Positions 6,200 to 15,015 are shown, counted from the stretch's first letter. The stretch is DNA of 64,000 nt from Nocardioides panacisoli (GCF_019448235.1 NZ_CP080409.1:744001-808000); one strand, 5' to 3'. Program-made: numbers and translations. The notes: a model not told the origin generated them from the letters alone.

Positions 6200-8104
6200 G
6201 TGCTCGATGCCCTGGCCGCCTCCTCGGTGCTCGACGACCTCGCCGGGCTGGGCCCGGCGCCGTACCTCGCGCTGGTGGTGGTGCTCGCCGCGTCGGCCCA
6301 GACGATCGCCTGGCGGCTGGGCGTCCCCTCGATCCTGCTGCTGCTCGTCGTCGGTTTCGGCCTGGGCCAGGTGGTGGGCCCCGAGTCCGTCCTGGGGCGT
6401 GACGTGCTCTTCGACGGTGTGACGATCGCGGTCGGCATCATCCTCTTCGAGGGCAGCCTGTCGCTGCACTGGCGGGACCTGCGCGACCTGGGGCGTCCGG
6501 TGCTGCGGCTGTGCACGGTCACGGTCGCCATCGCATGGACGCTCACCACGCTCGCGGCGATCGCCGTCGGGGTCGCCTGGCAGCTCGCGCTGCTGGTCGG
6601 CGCGATCCTGGTCGTGACCGGCCCGACGGTGATCGCCCCCATCCTGCGGATGCTGCGTCCCACCCGGCGCGTCTCCTCGCTGCTGCGGTGGGAGGGCATC
6701 GTGGTCGACCCGATCGGTGCGGTGCTGGCCGTGCTGGTCTTCCAGGGCGTCATCGCCGGCGGACGCGAGGGCACCGCCGGCGACCTCGCCGCCGCCCTGG
6801 GCATCACGGTGGCACTCGCCGTGGCGCTGGCGCTGGCGGTCGGCTATGCGCTCGAGCTCCTGATCGTGCGCCACGTGATCCCCGACCACCTCCAGGGCGT
6901 GGCCTGCCTGTCCGCCGCCATCGGCGCCCTGACCGTCTCCAACGCCGTGCAGGCCGAGTCGGGCCTGCTCACCGTCACCCTGCTCGGCATCTACCTGGGC
7001 AACAGGGAGCGACTGCACCTGCACCACGTGCAGGAGTTCACCGAGCACCTGCAGGTCCTGCTCGTCGGCGTGCTGTTCGTCGTGCTCGCCGGTCGGGTGA
7101 CGCCGGAGCAGCTGGGTGCGGTGTGGTGGCAGGCGCTGGTCTTCGTGGTGCTGCTGGTGATCGTGGTCCGGCCGGTGAGCATCGTCCTCGGCCTGTGGGG
7201 CACCAGGGTCACCAGCGCGGAGAAGCGGTTGCTGGCCGGTATGGCACCGCGAGGGATCGTCGCCGCGGCCGTGGCGAGCATCTTCGCCCTCGAGTTCGCC
7301 CACGTCGCCCACGAGGCCGAGGAGAACCGGGCGCCGCGGGCGGACGAGCTGACCCGCCTCGCGACGGAGGCCGAGGCCCTCGTGCCGATCGTGTTCGTGG
7401 TCATCGTGTGCACCGTCGCGTTCTACGGGCTCGGCGTGGGCCGGCTCGCCGAACGACTGGGCCTGGCGACCACCTCGCCGCAGGGTGTGCTCTTCGTCGG
7501 CGGCAAGGAATGGGTGGTCCAGGCGGCGCAGCGACTGGAGGAGCTCGACGTGCCCTGCGTCGTGGTCGACCGGGTCTACGCCGACCTCGGGCGCGCACGC
7601 CAGGCGGGGTTGCGGACCGTGGTCGCCAACATCCTCAGCGACTACGCCGTCCGGGACCTGGACCTGGCCGGCATGGGCCGGCTGATCGCCACGACCTCGG
7701 AGGACGAGGTCAACGCCACGGCGGCCCGCGAGTTCGCACAGGTGCTGGGCCGCGCCCACGTCTTCCAGGTACGCCGCGGCGACGCACCGGTCGGCGACGC
7801 GCCCGCCAGCCGCCGGCAGGTGGCCGCCTCGCACCTGACCGCACGGACGCCGTTCGACCCGCCGCTCACCCACGACGACCTGGAGGCCCGCCTGGCCGCG
7901 AACTGGCGGGTGACGCGCACCAAGATCACCACCGAGTTCGACCTGGGCCGCTTCCGTGCCGAGCACGGCGAGGACGCCGTGCTGCTCTTCGCCGTGCGCG
8001 ACGGCGAGCTGGAGGTCGTCACCGAGAAGTCGTCGCTGCCCGACACCGGGTTCGTGGCGGTGGCACTGGTGCCGCCGCGCCAGCACGGCGAGGAGTCACA
8101 GTAG
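6200..8104 (+). CDS. CPA-type cation/proton antiporter with RCK-like domain
   Basis: A 634-residue membrane protein of the monovalent cation:proton antiporter superfamily (NhaP-like). About twelve hydrophobic segments span residues 20-425, including a VTGPTVIAPIL motif and the VDPIGAVLAVLVF segment whose Asp is the usual ion-binding residue. Residues about 430-540 look like a TrkA-N/RCK nucleotide-binding domain (VLFVGGKEWVVQAAQRLEEL, then VVDR and the TTSEDEVNATAAREFA motif), and a further C-terminal cytosolic domain follows. It probably exchanges Na+ or K+ for H+ under nucleotide control. The GTG start 6 bases after TAGCGT suggests a leaderless transcript. The coaE -10 overlaps its stop codon. 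Confidence 0.87.
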   Translation: MLDALAASSVLDDLAGLGPAPYLALVVVLAASAQTIAWRLGVPSILLLLVVGFGLGQVVGPESVLGRDVLFDGVTIAVGIILFEGSLSLHWRDLRDLGRPVLRLCTVTVAIAWTLTTLAAIAVGVAWQLALLVGAILVVTGPTVIAPILRMLRPTRRVSSLLRWEGIVVDPIGAVLAVLVFQGVIAGGREGTAGDLAAALGITVALAVALALAVGYALELLIVRHVIPDHLQGVACLSAAIGALTVSNAVQAESGLLTVTLLGIYLGNRERLHLHHVQEFTEHLQVLLVGVLFVVLAGRVTPEQLGAVWWQALVFVVLLVIVVRPVSIVLGLWGTRVTSAEKRLLAGMAPRGIVAAAVASIFALEFAHVAHEAEENRAPRADELTRLATEAEALVPIVFVVIVCTVAFYGLGVGRLAERLGLATTSPQGVLFVGGKEWVVQAAQRLEELDVPCVVVDRVYADLGRARQAGLRTVVANILSDYAVRDLDLAGMGRLIATTSEDEVNATAAREFAQVLGRAHVFQVRRGDAPVGDAPASRRQVAASHLTARTPFDPPLTHDDLEARLAANWRVTRTKITTEFDLGRFRAEHGEDAVLLFAVRDGELEVVTEKSSLPDTGFVAVALVPPRQHGEESQ

Positions 8105-8107
8105 GGT
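8102..8107 (+). promoter_or_regulatory. -10 element of coaE
   Basis: TAGGGT, 7 bases before the coaE ATG. The TAG within it is also the antiporter stop codon (8102-8104). Confidence 0.5.
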
Positions 8108-8114
8108 CCGACGC

Positions 8115-8708
8115 ATGCGCGTGGGACTGACCGGGGGAGTCGCCTCGGGGAAGAGCACGGTGTCGGCGATCCTCTCCGGGCTCGGCGCGGTCGTCATCGA
8201 CGCCGACCAGCTCGCCCGCGACGTCGTCGCCCGGGGCACCGACGGGCTGGCCCGCGTCGTGGCGACGTTCGGCCCGGAGGTCCTCACCCCGGAGGGCGAC
8301 CTGGACCGTCCCGCCGTCGGCGAGATCGTCTTCGCCGACGAGGCCAAGCGCCGCGAGCTGGAGGCGATCATCCATCCGCTGGTGTTCGAGCGGACGATCG
8401 AGCTGGAGGAGTCCGCGCCGCCGGGTGCGGTGGTCGTGCACGACATCCCGCTGCTCGCGGAGTCCGGTCGCGCGGACACCTTCGACGCGGTGATCGTCGT
8501 CCACGCACCCCGCGAGGTACAGGTGGACCGCATGGTGCGCCACCGCGGGTGGGAGGAGACCCACGCCCACTCCCGGATCGATGCCCAGGCCACGCCGGAG
8601 CAGCGGGCCGCGATCGCGACCCACGTGATCGACAACACGGGCACGCCGGAGGACTTACGTGCCCGTGTTGTCGAGATCTACGACGACCTGACCTCGACCG
8701 ACGCCTAG
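8115..8708 (+). CDS. coaE: Dephospho-CoA kinase
   Basis: Catalyses the last step of coenzyme A synthesis, ATP-dependent phosphorylation of the 3'-hydroxyl of dephospho-CoA. The 197-residue protein has the P-loop GLTGGVASGKST at residues 4-15, the DADQLARDVV motif near residue 32, and VVHDIPLLAESG near residue 112, all diagnostic of CoaE. The length is typical of the single-domain form; the C-terminal DUF found in mycobacterial CoaE is absent. The ATG at 8115 follows TAGGGT by 7 bases, so transcription is probably leaderless. It converges on the sigma factor gene, and the two stop codons lie in a shared hairpin. Confidence 0.95.
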   Translation: MRVGLTGGVASGKSTVSAILSGLGAVVIDADQLARDVVARGTDGLARVVATFGPEVLTPEGDLDRPAVGEIVFADEAKRRELEAIIHPLVFERTIELEESAPPGAVVVHDIPLLAESGRADTFDAVIVVHAPREVQVDRMVRHRGWEETHAHSRIDAQATPEQRAAIATHVIDNTGTPEDLRARVVEIYDDLTSTDA

Positions 8709-8735
8709 GGGGCGCCGGGCGCCGGCCGAGGCGTC
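8700..8735. terminator. Shared hairpin between coaE and sigma factor gene
   Basis: GACGCCT at 8700-8706 pairs with AGGCGTC at 8729-8735, with further GC-rich pairing (repeated GGCGCC) inside. Stop-codon bases of both convergent genes lie in the stem. No T-run on either strand, so at best a bidirectional, non-canonical terminator. Confidence 0.45.
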
Positions 8736-9699
8736 AGGCCGCCAGGTCGGGGTCGCCGATCCGGCGCAGCTGCTGCAGTGCCTCGCGCTCCAGCTGGCGG
8801 ACCCGCTCGGCGGAGATGCCGTGCTTCTTGCCGATGTCGGCGAGCTTGTGCTGACGTCCGTCGACCAGCCCGTAGCGCGAACGCACGATGTCGGCCGACC
8901 GGTCGTCGAGCTGCTCCACGAGCGTGGTGAGCCGCTCCCGGGCCTCGGAGTCCAGGAAGGTCAGGTCCGGACCCGGCGAGGTCTCCTGCGCCATCAGGTC
9001 ACCCAGCGAGGTGTCCCCGTCCTCGTCCACGGGCGTGTCGAGGCTGACGTGCTCCCGGCTCCAGGCCATCAGGTCCAGGACCCGCTCGATGTCCTTGTCC
9101 AGCTGCGCGGCGATCTCCTCGGGCTCCGGCTCGCGGCCGAGCTCGCGCTCCAGGGTGCGGCGGGCGCCGCTGACCTGGTTGAGCTCCTCGACCACGTGCA
9201 CGGGGAGTCGTACGACGCGGGCCTGCTGGGCGATGCCGCGAGTGATGGCCTGCCGCACCCACCAGGTCGCGTAGGTGGAGAACTTGTAGCCCTTGGCGTA
9301 GTCGAACTTCTCCACCGCACGGATCAGGCCGGTGTTGCCCTCCTGGATCAGGTCCAGCATGGGCATCTGTGCGCGGCCGTACTTGCGGGCGATGGAGACC
9401 ACCAGCCGCAGGTTCGCGTTGATGAAGTCGTCGATCGCGCGCTCACCCTCGGCGGCCAACCACTCCAGCTCCTGCTGGGTGGCCGACTTCGGGGCACCGC
9501 CCTTGCGGCGGCCGACCCGACCGGTGTCGAGCAGGTGCTGCGCGTAGAGCCCGGCCTCGATGGTCTTCGCGAGCTCGACCTCGCGTGCGGCATCGAGCAG
9601 GGGCGTGCGGGCGATCTCGTCGAGGTAGAGCCCGACGCTGTCGCGGCCCTCGATCTCGCGGTCGTTGCGCGTCTTCACTGGTGCCATCGTGATGGTCAT
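8734..9699 (-). CDS. RNA polymerase group 2 sigma factor (SigB-like)
   Basis: A 321-residue sigma-70 family protein. Region 1.2 (DSVGLYLDEIARTPLL) is at about residues 20-36, region 2 near 100-165 (YGRAQMPMLDLIQEGNTGLI, then YKFSTYATWWVRQAI), region 3 near 170-235, and region 4 at the end (ADIGKKHGISAERVRQLEREALQQLR). It lacks the long acidic N-terminal region 1.1 of the principal sigma factor, so it fits the non-essential group 2 type such as mycobacterial SigB. The ATG at 9699 has a GGAGG 5 bases away. Four helically spaced CTCAG repeats lie upstream, between this gene and the peptidase gene. Confidence 0.9.
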   Translation of the reverse strand: MTITMAPVKTRNDREIEGRDSVGLYLDEIARTPLLDAAREVELAKTIEAGLYAQHLLDTGRVGRRKGGAPKSATQQELEWLAAEGERAIDDFINANLRLVVSIARKYGRAQMPMLDLIQEGNTGLIRAVEKFDYAKGYKFSTYATWWVRQAITRGIAQQARVVRLPVHVVEELNQVSGARRTLERELGREPEPEEIAAQLDKDIERVLDLMAWSREHVSLDTPVDEDGDTSLGDLMAQETSPGPDLTFLDSEARERLTTLVEQLDDRSADIVRSRYGLVDGRQHKLADIGKKHGISAERVRQLEREALQQLRRIGDPDLAA

Positions 9700-9820
9700 G
9701 GCAACCTCCTCCACTCGTGCCAACACGCCCTCGCGTGCCGGGATTCCCGGTCGGGCGCCGGGATGGTCTGTGTAGGGACAGACGAGTGGCAGGTGCCCAG
9801 AGTTGCCGCTTCCGCGGAAT

Positions 9821-9857
9821 CTCAGCGAAGTCTCAGGGAACCTCAGGAACGCCTCAG
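9821..9857. repeat. Four phased CTCAG direct repeats
   Basis: CTCAG recurs at 9821, 9832, 9842 and 9853, each followed by a purine-rich GAA- or GGA-like stretch. The 10-11 base spacing puts all copies on the same face of the helix. They lie upstream of the minus-strand sigma factor gene and run into the peptidase stop codon. This looks like a binding array for a direct-repeat response regulator. Confidence 0.5.
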
Positions 9858-11992
9858 GAGAGCCCCATCCGGTCCAGCATCCAGGCGAGGCTGAAGGCAC
9901 GGTCGTGCCAGGCGCGGTAGCGGCCCGAGACGCCTCCGTGGCCGGCGGCCATCTCGATGCGCAGCAGGACCTCGGCCCCGGGAGCCCGCTCCCGCAGCCG
10001 CGCCACCCACTTGGCCGGCTCGGCGAAGAGCACGCGGGTGTCGTGCAGCGAGGTCTCGGCCAGGATCGGCGGGTAGGGCAGGTCAGCGACGTTGTCGTAG
10101 GGGGCGTACGCCGCCAGCCGGTCATAGACCTCCGGGCCCGACGCCGGGTCGCCCCACTCGTCGTACTCGACCACGGTCAGCGGCAGCGAGGCGTCGAGCA
10201 TGGTGGTCAGGTTGTCCACGAACGGCACGCCGGCCACGATGCCGCCGAACGCGTCGGGTGCCTGGTTGGCGACCGCGCCCATGAGCAGGCCGCCGGCGCT
10301 CCCGCCCTCGGCGACCAGCCGCTCCGGGGTCGTCCATCCGGTGTCGACGAGGTGGCGCGCGCAGGCGATGAAGTCGTCGAAGCTGTGCTGCTTGTGCTCG
10401 AGCTTGCCGTCGTCGTACCACCGGCGCCCCATCTCGCCACCGCCCCGCACGTGGGCGATGGCGTACGCCGCGCCGCGGTCGAGCAGCGACAGTCGCGCCA
10501 CGGAGAAGTGCGGGTCGGTGGAGATCTCGTAGGCGCCGTAGCCGTAGAGCAGCAGCGGCACCGGCCCGTCCCCGGGCTGCCGGTCACGCCGCACCACCAG
10601 CGAGATGGGCACCTCGACACCGTCGGGGGCGGTCGCCCAGAGCCGGTGCTCGACGTAGTCGTCGGGGTCGTAGCCGCCCAGGACCGGCGCCTGCTTGCGC
10701 AGCACCAGGTCTCCGGTGTGCAGGTCGTAGTCGTGCACGGCCGGGGGCTGCACGAGGCTGGTCATCCCGACGCGGATGGTGGGCTGGTGCCACGACGGGC
10801 TGGCGCCGACGCCGACGGTGGCGAGCTCGCCGGGGAACTCCACGACGCGGTCGGCGGCGATCGGCTTGGCCGGGTCCGCCCCCAGCGCGAGTACCCGGAC
10901 CTCGGGGCGGCCGGCGCGGCGCTGCTCGACCACCAGGTGTCCGGCGAAGGCGTCCACGTCCTCCAGCCGCACCGCGGTGTCGTGGGGCAGTAGGGGCGTC
11001 CAGGCGCTGCGGGGCGTGGGCGCGGCCGGCGCCAGGCCGAGCTCGAACTCGGGGCCTGCGGCGTTGTGCAGCACGACCAGGCGGTCCTCGCCCCCGATGA
11101 CGGCGTGCTCGATGCCGTACTCGACGCCGGTCTCGCGGGGGGCGAAGCACCACGGCGCGGCGTCGGCGGTGGTGGCGTCGATCAGGTGCCACTCGGAGGT
11201 GATCTTGGAGGAGCACGCGATCACCACGTAGCGCTCGGAGCGGGTGCGGCCGACGCCGACGCCGAACTGCGGGTCGGTCTCGTGGTGCACCAGCTCGTCC
11301 TGCTCCTGCGGGGTGCCGAGCCGGTGGCGCCAGATCTTGTCCGGCCGCCAGGCGGCGTCGACGGTGGAGTAGTAGAAGTGGTCCGGCGTGGCGCCCCACG
11401 TGACGCCGCCGAGCACGCCGGTCAGCTCGTCGTCGAGCAGTTCGCGGGTGCCGAGGTCGAGCACCCGGACGACGAACCGCTCGTCGCCGACCACGTCGGT
11501 CGCGTAGGCCAGGAGCCGGTCGTCGGGGCTGACCGTGGAGCCGCCGAGGGAGAAGAAGTCGTGGCCCTCGGCCAGCGCGTCCAGGTCCAGCAGCACCTCC
11601 TCGCCCGGCAGGGCGGGACGGTCCGGCGCGGCGTCCTCGGCGGGCTGCGGCGGCGTCCAGTCGTCCTCGTCGGCGACGGGCACGCGGCAGGTGGCGCCGT
11701 ACTGGCGGCCCTCGAAGGTGCGGCCGTAGTACCAGTGGCCACGGATCCGGGTCGGCACCGAGAGGTCGGTCTCGCGGGTGCGGGCCTTGATCTCGCCGAA
11801 GAGCTGCTCACGCAGGTCCGCGAGGTGGGCCGTGCGGTGCTCGGTCCAGGCGTTCTCGGCCTCGAGGTGGGCGCGGACCTCCGGGTCCTCGGCGTCGCGC
11901 AGCCAGTCGTAGTCGTCGATGCGCTCGCGACCGTGGTGGGTGGTGGTCACGGGGCGGGGCTCGGGCCGGGGCGGCTGGTTCGGTGCAGGCAC
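9854..11992 (-). CDS. S9 family prolyl oligopeptidase (protease II-like)
   Basis: A 712-residue cytosolic serine peptidase of clan SC, family S9A, which cleaves short peptides. The N-terminal two thirds match the seven-bladed propeller region. The alpha/beta-hydrolase domain carries the nucleophile motif GGSAGGLLMG (Ser near residue 564) and the catalytic His in AGHGGVSGR near residue 683. The HVRGGGEMGRRWYDDGKLEHKQ-type segment upstream is typical of oligopeptidase B, which cuts after basic residues; I infer but cannot prove that specificity. No signal peptide. The GTG at 11992 lies 6 bases after TACCGT, so the transcript is probably leaderless. Confidence 0.9.
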   Translation of the reverse strand: MPAPNQPPRPEPRPVTTTHHGRERIDDYDWLRDAEDPEVRAHLEAENAWTEHRTAHLADLREQLFGEIKARTRETDLSVPTRIRGHWYYGRTFEGRQYGATCRVPVADEDDWTPPQPAEDAAPDRPALPGEEVLLDLDALAEGHDFFSLGGSTVSPDDRLLAYATDVVGDERFVVRVLDLGTRELLDDELTGVLGGVTWGATPDHFYYSTVDAAWRPDKIWRHRLGTPQEQDELVHHETDPQFGVGVGRTRSERYVVIACSSKITSEWHLIDATTADAAPWCFAPRETGVEYGIEHAVIGGEDRLVVLHNAAGPEFELGLAPAAPTPRSAWTPLLPHDTAVRLEDVDAFAGHLVVEQRRAGRPEVRVLALGADPAKPIAADRVVEFPGELATVGVGASPSWHQPTIRVGMTSLVQPPAVHDYDLHTGDLVLRKQAPVLGGYDPDDYVEHRLWATAPDGVEVPISLVVRRDRQPGDGPVPLLLYGYGAYEISTDPHFSVARLSLLDRGAAYAIAHVRGGGEMGRRWYDDGKLEHKQHSFDDFIACARHLVDTGWTTPERLVAEGGSAGGLLMGAVANQAPDAFGGIVAGVPFVDNLTTMLDASLPLTVVEYDEWGDPASGPEVYDRLAAYAPYDNVADLPYPPILAETSLHDTRVLFAEPAKWVARLRERAPGAEVLLRIEMAAGHGGVSGRYRAWHDRAFSLAWMLDRMGLS

Positions 11993-11998
11993 GTCGCC

Positions 11999-12004
11999 AC
12001 GGTA
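11999..12004 (-). promoter_or_regulatory. -10 element of the S9 peptidase gene
   Basis: TACCGT on the minus strand, 6 bases before the GTG at 11992. Confidence 0.5.
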
Positions 12005-12016
12005 GTAGGGGTGACC

Positions 12017-13345
12017 TCACTCCGTCGGTGCTGGCTCCCAGCGGGAGAGGGCCGAATCGTCCTCGGGGAAGGTCCGGACGGGACCGGGCCCGGTGTCGGC
12101 GGTCTCGAAGCGGACCGTCACGATGCCGCGTCCGGCACCCCAGACCCAGCCCCGGCCGTGCTCGGTGTGCACCACGTCCTGGCCCGGCGCCCACCCGTGG
12201 TGGCGGCGTACGCCGGCCTCGGCCACGGCGGCGTCCTCGGCCGTCGGCGCCTCCGGCTCCGCGGCGTCGTCCTCGGGTGCGAAGAGCTCCTCCTGGATCC
12301 AGTCCGCGAGGCCGGAGACGCCGACACCCAGGAGGCGCACGCCGCCGACCGGGTCGAGCTCCTCCAGCAGCCGGTGGGCCTGCCGCGCGATGGTGGCGGG
12401 ATCGTCGGTCGGGGAGGGGAGCGTCACCGACCGGTTGAGGGTGGTGAAGTCGTACAACCGGGTCTTCAGGGTGACGGTGCGCCCCGACAGACCGGCCTTG
12501 CGGAGCCTCCCGGCGACGCTGCGGGCCTGGTTCGTCAGCAGGGCCGCCATCACGCGTCGGTCGGTGAGGTCGGTCTCGTAGGTGCCCTCCGCGCTCACCG
12601 ACTTGGCCTCGCGCTCGGGCACGACGGCACGGTCGTCCTCGGCGCGCGCGAGGTGGAACAGGCCGGTCCCGTGCGCCGACCCCAGGAGCGAGACCAGCTC
12701 CGGCTCGTCGACGCCCTCCAGATCGGCCACGGTGTGGATCCCGATGCGACGCAGCCGCTCCAGCGTGGCCGGGCCCACCCCGGGGATGACCGAGACCTGC
12801 ATCGGGCGCAGCAGGTCGCGCTCGGTGCCCGGTGCGACGACCACGAGCCCGTCGGGCTTGTCCAGGTCGCTGGCCACCTTGGCGACGAACTTGGAGGTCG
12901 CGATGCCCACCGATGCGGTGAGGCCACCCGTCGCGCTCGCGATCTCCTCGCGCAGTCGCTCCGCGGCGCGGGTGACCGTCGGGATGGTGAGGTCAGGCAG
13001 GTCGGCCTCGGCGAGGTCGAGGAACGCCTCGTCGAGCGAGAGCGGCTCGACCAGCGGGGAGAGGGCGCGCATCCGGGCCATGACGGCGGCGCTGGCCTCG
13101 CGGTAGGCCGTGAACCGGCCGCTGAGGTACGCCGCGTGGGGGCAGCGTGCCCGCGCCTCCCGGGTCGACATCGCCGACCGCACCCCGTGGGCCCGTGCCT
13201 CGTAGGAGGCGGTGGCCACGACGCCGCGGCCGCCGACCCCGCCGACGACCACGGGCTTGCCGCGCAGCGAGGGCTTGTCGCGCTGCTCGACCGCGGCGAA
13301 GAACGCGTCCAGATCCAGGTGCAGGATCGAAGCGGTCGCGCGCAC
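12017..13345 (-). CDS. dinB: DNA polymerase IV (Y-family)
   Basis: A 442-residue translesion DNA polymerase. The metal-binding residues are visible: Asp11 and Asp13 in LHLDLDAFFAAVEQ, and Asp105-Glu106 in SLDEAFLDL. The VVATASYEARAHGVRSAMS finger motif and the helix-hairpin-helix segment VIPGVGPATLERL follow. After the little-finger domain comes an actinobacteria-type extension of about 90 residues, acidic linker then HTEHGRGWVWGAGRGIVTVRFE, which I cannot assign a role. The GTG at 13345 follows TACCGT by 6 bases and puts the first catalytic Asp at the usual distance from the N-terminus; longer upstream frames look non-coding. Confidence 0.93.
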   Translation of the reverse strand: MRATASILHLDLDAFFAAVEQRDKPSLRGKPVVVGGVGGRGVVATASYEARAHGVRSAMSTREARARCPHAAYLSGRFTAYREASAAVMARMRALSPLVEPLSLDEAFLDLAEADLPDLTIPTVTRAAERLREEIASATGGLTASVGIATSKFVAKVASDLDKPDGLVVVAPGTERDLLRPMQVSVIPGVGPATLERLRRIGIHTVADLEGVDEPELVSLLGSAHGTGLFHLARAEDDRAVVPEREAKSVSAEGTYETDLTDRRVMAALLTNQARSVAGRLRKAGLSGRTVTLKTRLYDFTTLNRSVTLPSPTDDPATIARQAHRLLEELDPVGGVRLLGVGVSGLADWIQEELFAPEDDAAEPEAPTAEDAAVAEAGVRRHHGWAPGQDVVHTEHGRGWVWGAGRGIVTVRFETADTGPGPVRTFPEDDSALSRWEPAPTE

Positions 13346-13351
13346 CCACCC

Positions 13352-13357
13352 ACGGTA
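13352..13357 (-). promoter_or_regulatory. -10 element of dinB
   Basis: TACCGT on the minus strand, 6 bases before the GTG at 13345. I see no SOS box next to it. Confidence 0.5.
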
Positions 13358-13493
13358 GCGGTGGGCACGGACACCCCCTGCCCTCCGCCCCGTGCGCCAC
13401 GGCGTGCGCCGGTCGTGGTCCACACCTCGCGCTCCGCCCGGCCCCCGTCCACAGGGCATCGCCCACCGCACCGCGGATGTCGTGGGCGACCCG

Positions 13494-13499
13494 CATCGT
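13494..13499 (+). promoter_or_regulatory. Possible -10 of the DUF4192 gene
   Basis: CATCGT, 7 bases before the ATG at 13507; weaker than the TAnnnT hexamers elsewhere. Confidence 0.3.
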
Positions 13500-13506
13500 C
13501 ACCGGC

Positions 13507-14484
13507 ATGACCACGACGACACCCCACACGACCCCGGACACCCCGACCTTCACCGTGCGCGACGCGACCGACCTGGTCGCGCTCGCCCCGATCGTGCTCG
13601 GCTTCACGCCGACCGATTCGGTGGTGCTGGAGGGACTGGTCGGCCCGCGGCCCTTCCACGCCCGCGTGGACCTGCCCGGCCGCCGCGACCTCGACCGTGC
13701 CGCGGCCGACGAACTCGCCGACACCCTCGTCTCGGCTGCGCTCGGGCAGGGCACCCGTGGGGTCGCCCTGCTGTTCCACTCCGAGGACGCCGCTGCCGTC
13801 GACCGCGCTTGGCGGGCCCTCCGGCGGCACTGTGCGCGGCGCGGCCTGCAGGTCCTGGATGGCCTACGAGTGGTCCCTGGGCGCTACCACCCGCTGACCG
13901 GACCCCGGAGGCTGCGGGAGACGGGGGTGCCGATCGACCTGGCGCGCCACCGGTTCACCGCGGCCGCGGTCGCAGCCGGCATGGTGACCCGCGGGAGTCG
14001 TGCGGAGCTCGCGGCGACGCTCGATCCCGATGTGACCGGGCGCGACGCGGTCGCCCGACTGCTCGACCGCCACGCCCGCACGTCCGGGGCCACGACGATC
14101 GACGGCGAGTGGGCGGCAGGTCTGGTGGCCGACCACGTCGCCGACGGCACCCCGGCCGACGTCGACGACGTGGCGCACCTGGTGGCGTCGTTGCCCACCC
14201 GCTCGGTCCGGGACCGGGTCGCGGAGTCCGTCACCCGTCGCACCGCGACCGGACACGTCGCCTTCTGGAGCGACGTCGTACGCCGCGCCCCGGCCGTCGC
14301 GTCCGGTGCTCCCGCGGCGATCCTCGCGCTGGCCGCCTGGCGTGCCGGCGACGGTGCGCTGGCCTGGATCGCGGTGGACCGGTGCCGTGAGGTCGACTCC
14401 GCCGACCCGGTCGCCGCCCGAGTGGCCCTCGCGCTGGAGCGGGCGGTGCCACCGGACGCCGACCTGCCCGACGTGCGCCGGTGA
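13507..14484 (+). CDS. DUF4192 domain-containing protein
   Basis: A 325-residue cytosolic protein matching the actinobacterial DUF4192 family. The hallmark N-terminal motif (VRDATDLVALAPIVLGFTPTDSVVLEGL) is at residues 17-44, and a conserved late motif FWSDVVRRAPAVASGAPAAILALAAW with GDGALAWIAVDRC is near the C-terminus. The biochemical role of the family is unknown. The Thr-rich first fifteen residues look disordered. It lies divergently from dinB and converges on a small hypothetical gene across a 7-bp GC hairpin. Confidence 0.82.
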   Translation: MTTTTPHTTPDTPTFTVRDATDLVALAPIVLGFTPTDSVVLEGLVGPRPFHARVDLPGRRDLDRAAADELADTLVSAALGQGTRGVALLFHSEDAAAVDRAWRALRRHCARRGLQVLDGLRVVPGRYHPLTGPRRLRETGVPIDLARHRFTAAAVAAGMVTRGSRAELAATLDPDVTGRDAVARLLDRHARTSGATTIDGEWAAGLVADHVADGTPADVDDVAHLVASLPTRSVRDRVAESVTRRTATGHVAFWSDVVRRAPAVASGAPAAILALAAWRAGDGALAWIAVDRCREVDSADPVAARVALALERAVPPDADLPDVRR

Positions 14485-14489
14485 CCGCC

Positions 14490-14505
14490 GCCGCGGCACC
14501 GCGGC
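14490..14505. terminator. GC hairpin between convergent genes
   Basis: GCCGCGG at 14490-14496 and CCGCGGC at 14499-14505 form a perfect 7-bp stem with a CA loop, placed exactly between the two convergent stop codons. No T-run. Confidence 0.4.
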
Positions 14506-14964
14506 TCAGGGCCGCCGGCGGATGCGCTTCCAGTGGCGCGCCACCCCGGTGCGCGGGTCGCGCCAGCCGTGCTTGGTGACGACCACCAGGTCGAGCAGGA
14601 CCCCCAGTTCGGCGCCCGCTGCGGCGGTCGCCGCCACCCAGTCCCGGTCCACCTGGGCCTCGCCGTCGACCTCGGCGGCGGCGTCGGGTCGGGTGAGCCA
14701 CAGCAACGGCACCCGGCCGCGCGACACCGTCGGACGCACCAGGGCCTCCACCACGTCGACCCGCAGGGCGGGGTCGAGCTCGTCGCCACGCAGGACGGCG
14801 AAGGTCCGTGCCGCGCGGCCCGGCACGCCCGCGTGCAGCACCGGGGCGAAGGCGCGACGCCGCTCGGTGGTGGCATGCTCCAGCACCGCCTCACGCAGCA
14901 GCCGCGCCAGGGGACGGGTGAGGGGCTCGGTGATCCCGGGAGCGGTGCGGGCGTGATGGGGCAT
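14506..14964 (-). CDS. Hypothetical protein (152 aa)
   Basis: A 152-residue soluble protein I do not recognise. The N-terminal third is helical and basic (LARLLREAVLEHATTERRRAFAPVLHAG). The middle contains alternating hydrophobic stretches (VDVVEALVRP, VPLLWLTRP), and the end is basic (GWRDPRTGVARHWKRIRRRP). Codon usage and the GC-rich third positions look like those of its neighbours, so I think the gene is real. CACGCT lies 7 bases before the ATG as a possible leaderless -10. It faces the DUF4192 gene and is followed by the reductase gene on the same strand upstream, 51 bases away. Confidence 0.6.
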   Translation of the reverse strand: MPHHARTAPGITEPLTRPLARLLREAVLEHATTERRRAFAPVLHAGVPGRAARTFAVLRGDELDPALRVDVVEALVRPTVSRGRVPLLWLTRPDAAAEVDGEAQVDRDWVAATAAAGAELGVLLDLVVVTKHGWRDPRTGVARHWKRIRRRP

Positions 14965-14971
14965 GGACCGC

Positions 14972-14977
14972 AGCGTG
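14972..14977 (-). promoter_or_regulatory. Possible -10 of the 152-aa hypothetical gene
   Basis: CACGCT on the minus strand, 7 bases before the ATG at 14964. Confidence 0.3.
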
Positions 14978-15015
14978 CCTCATGTCCGGCGTCGTCGCCG
15001 GGGCCCTCCACAGGC

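Noticed and set aside
4847..8086. Single 1079-codon minus-strand frame
   Set aside because: Only the last 418 codons are a real gene; the rest is antisense to the antiporter and low-complexity. The ribosome-binding site at 6107-6111 marks the true start.
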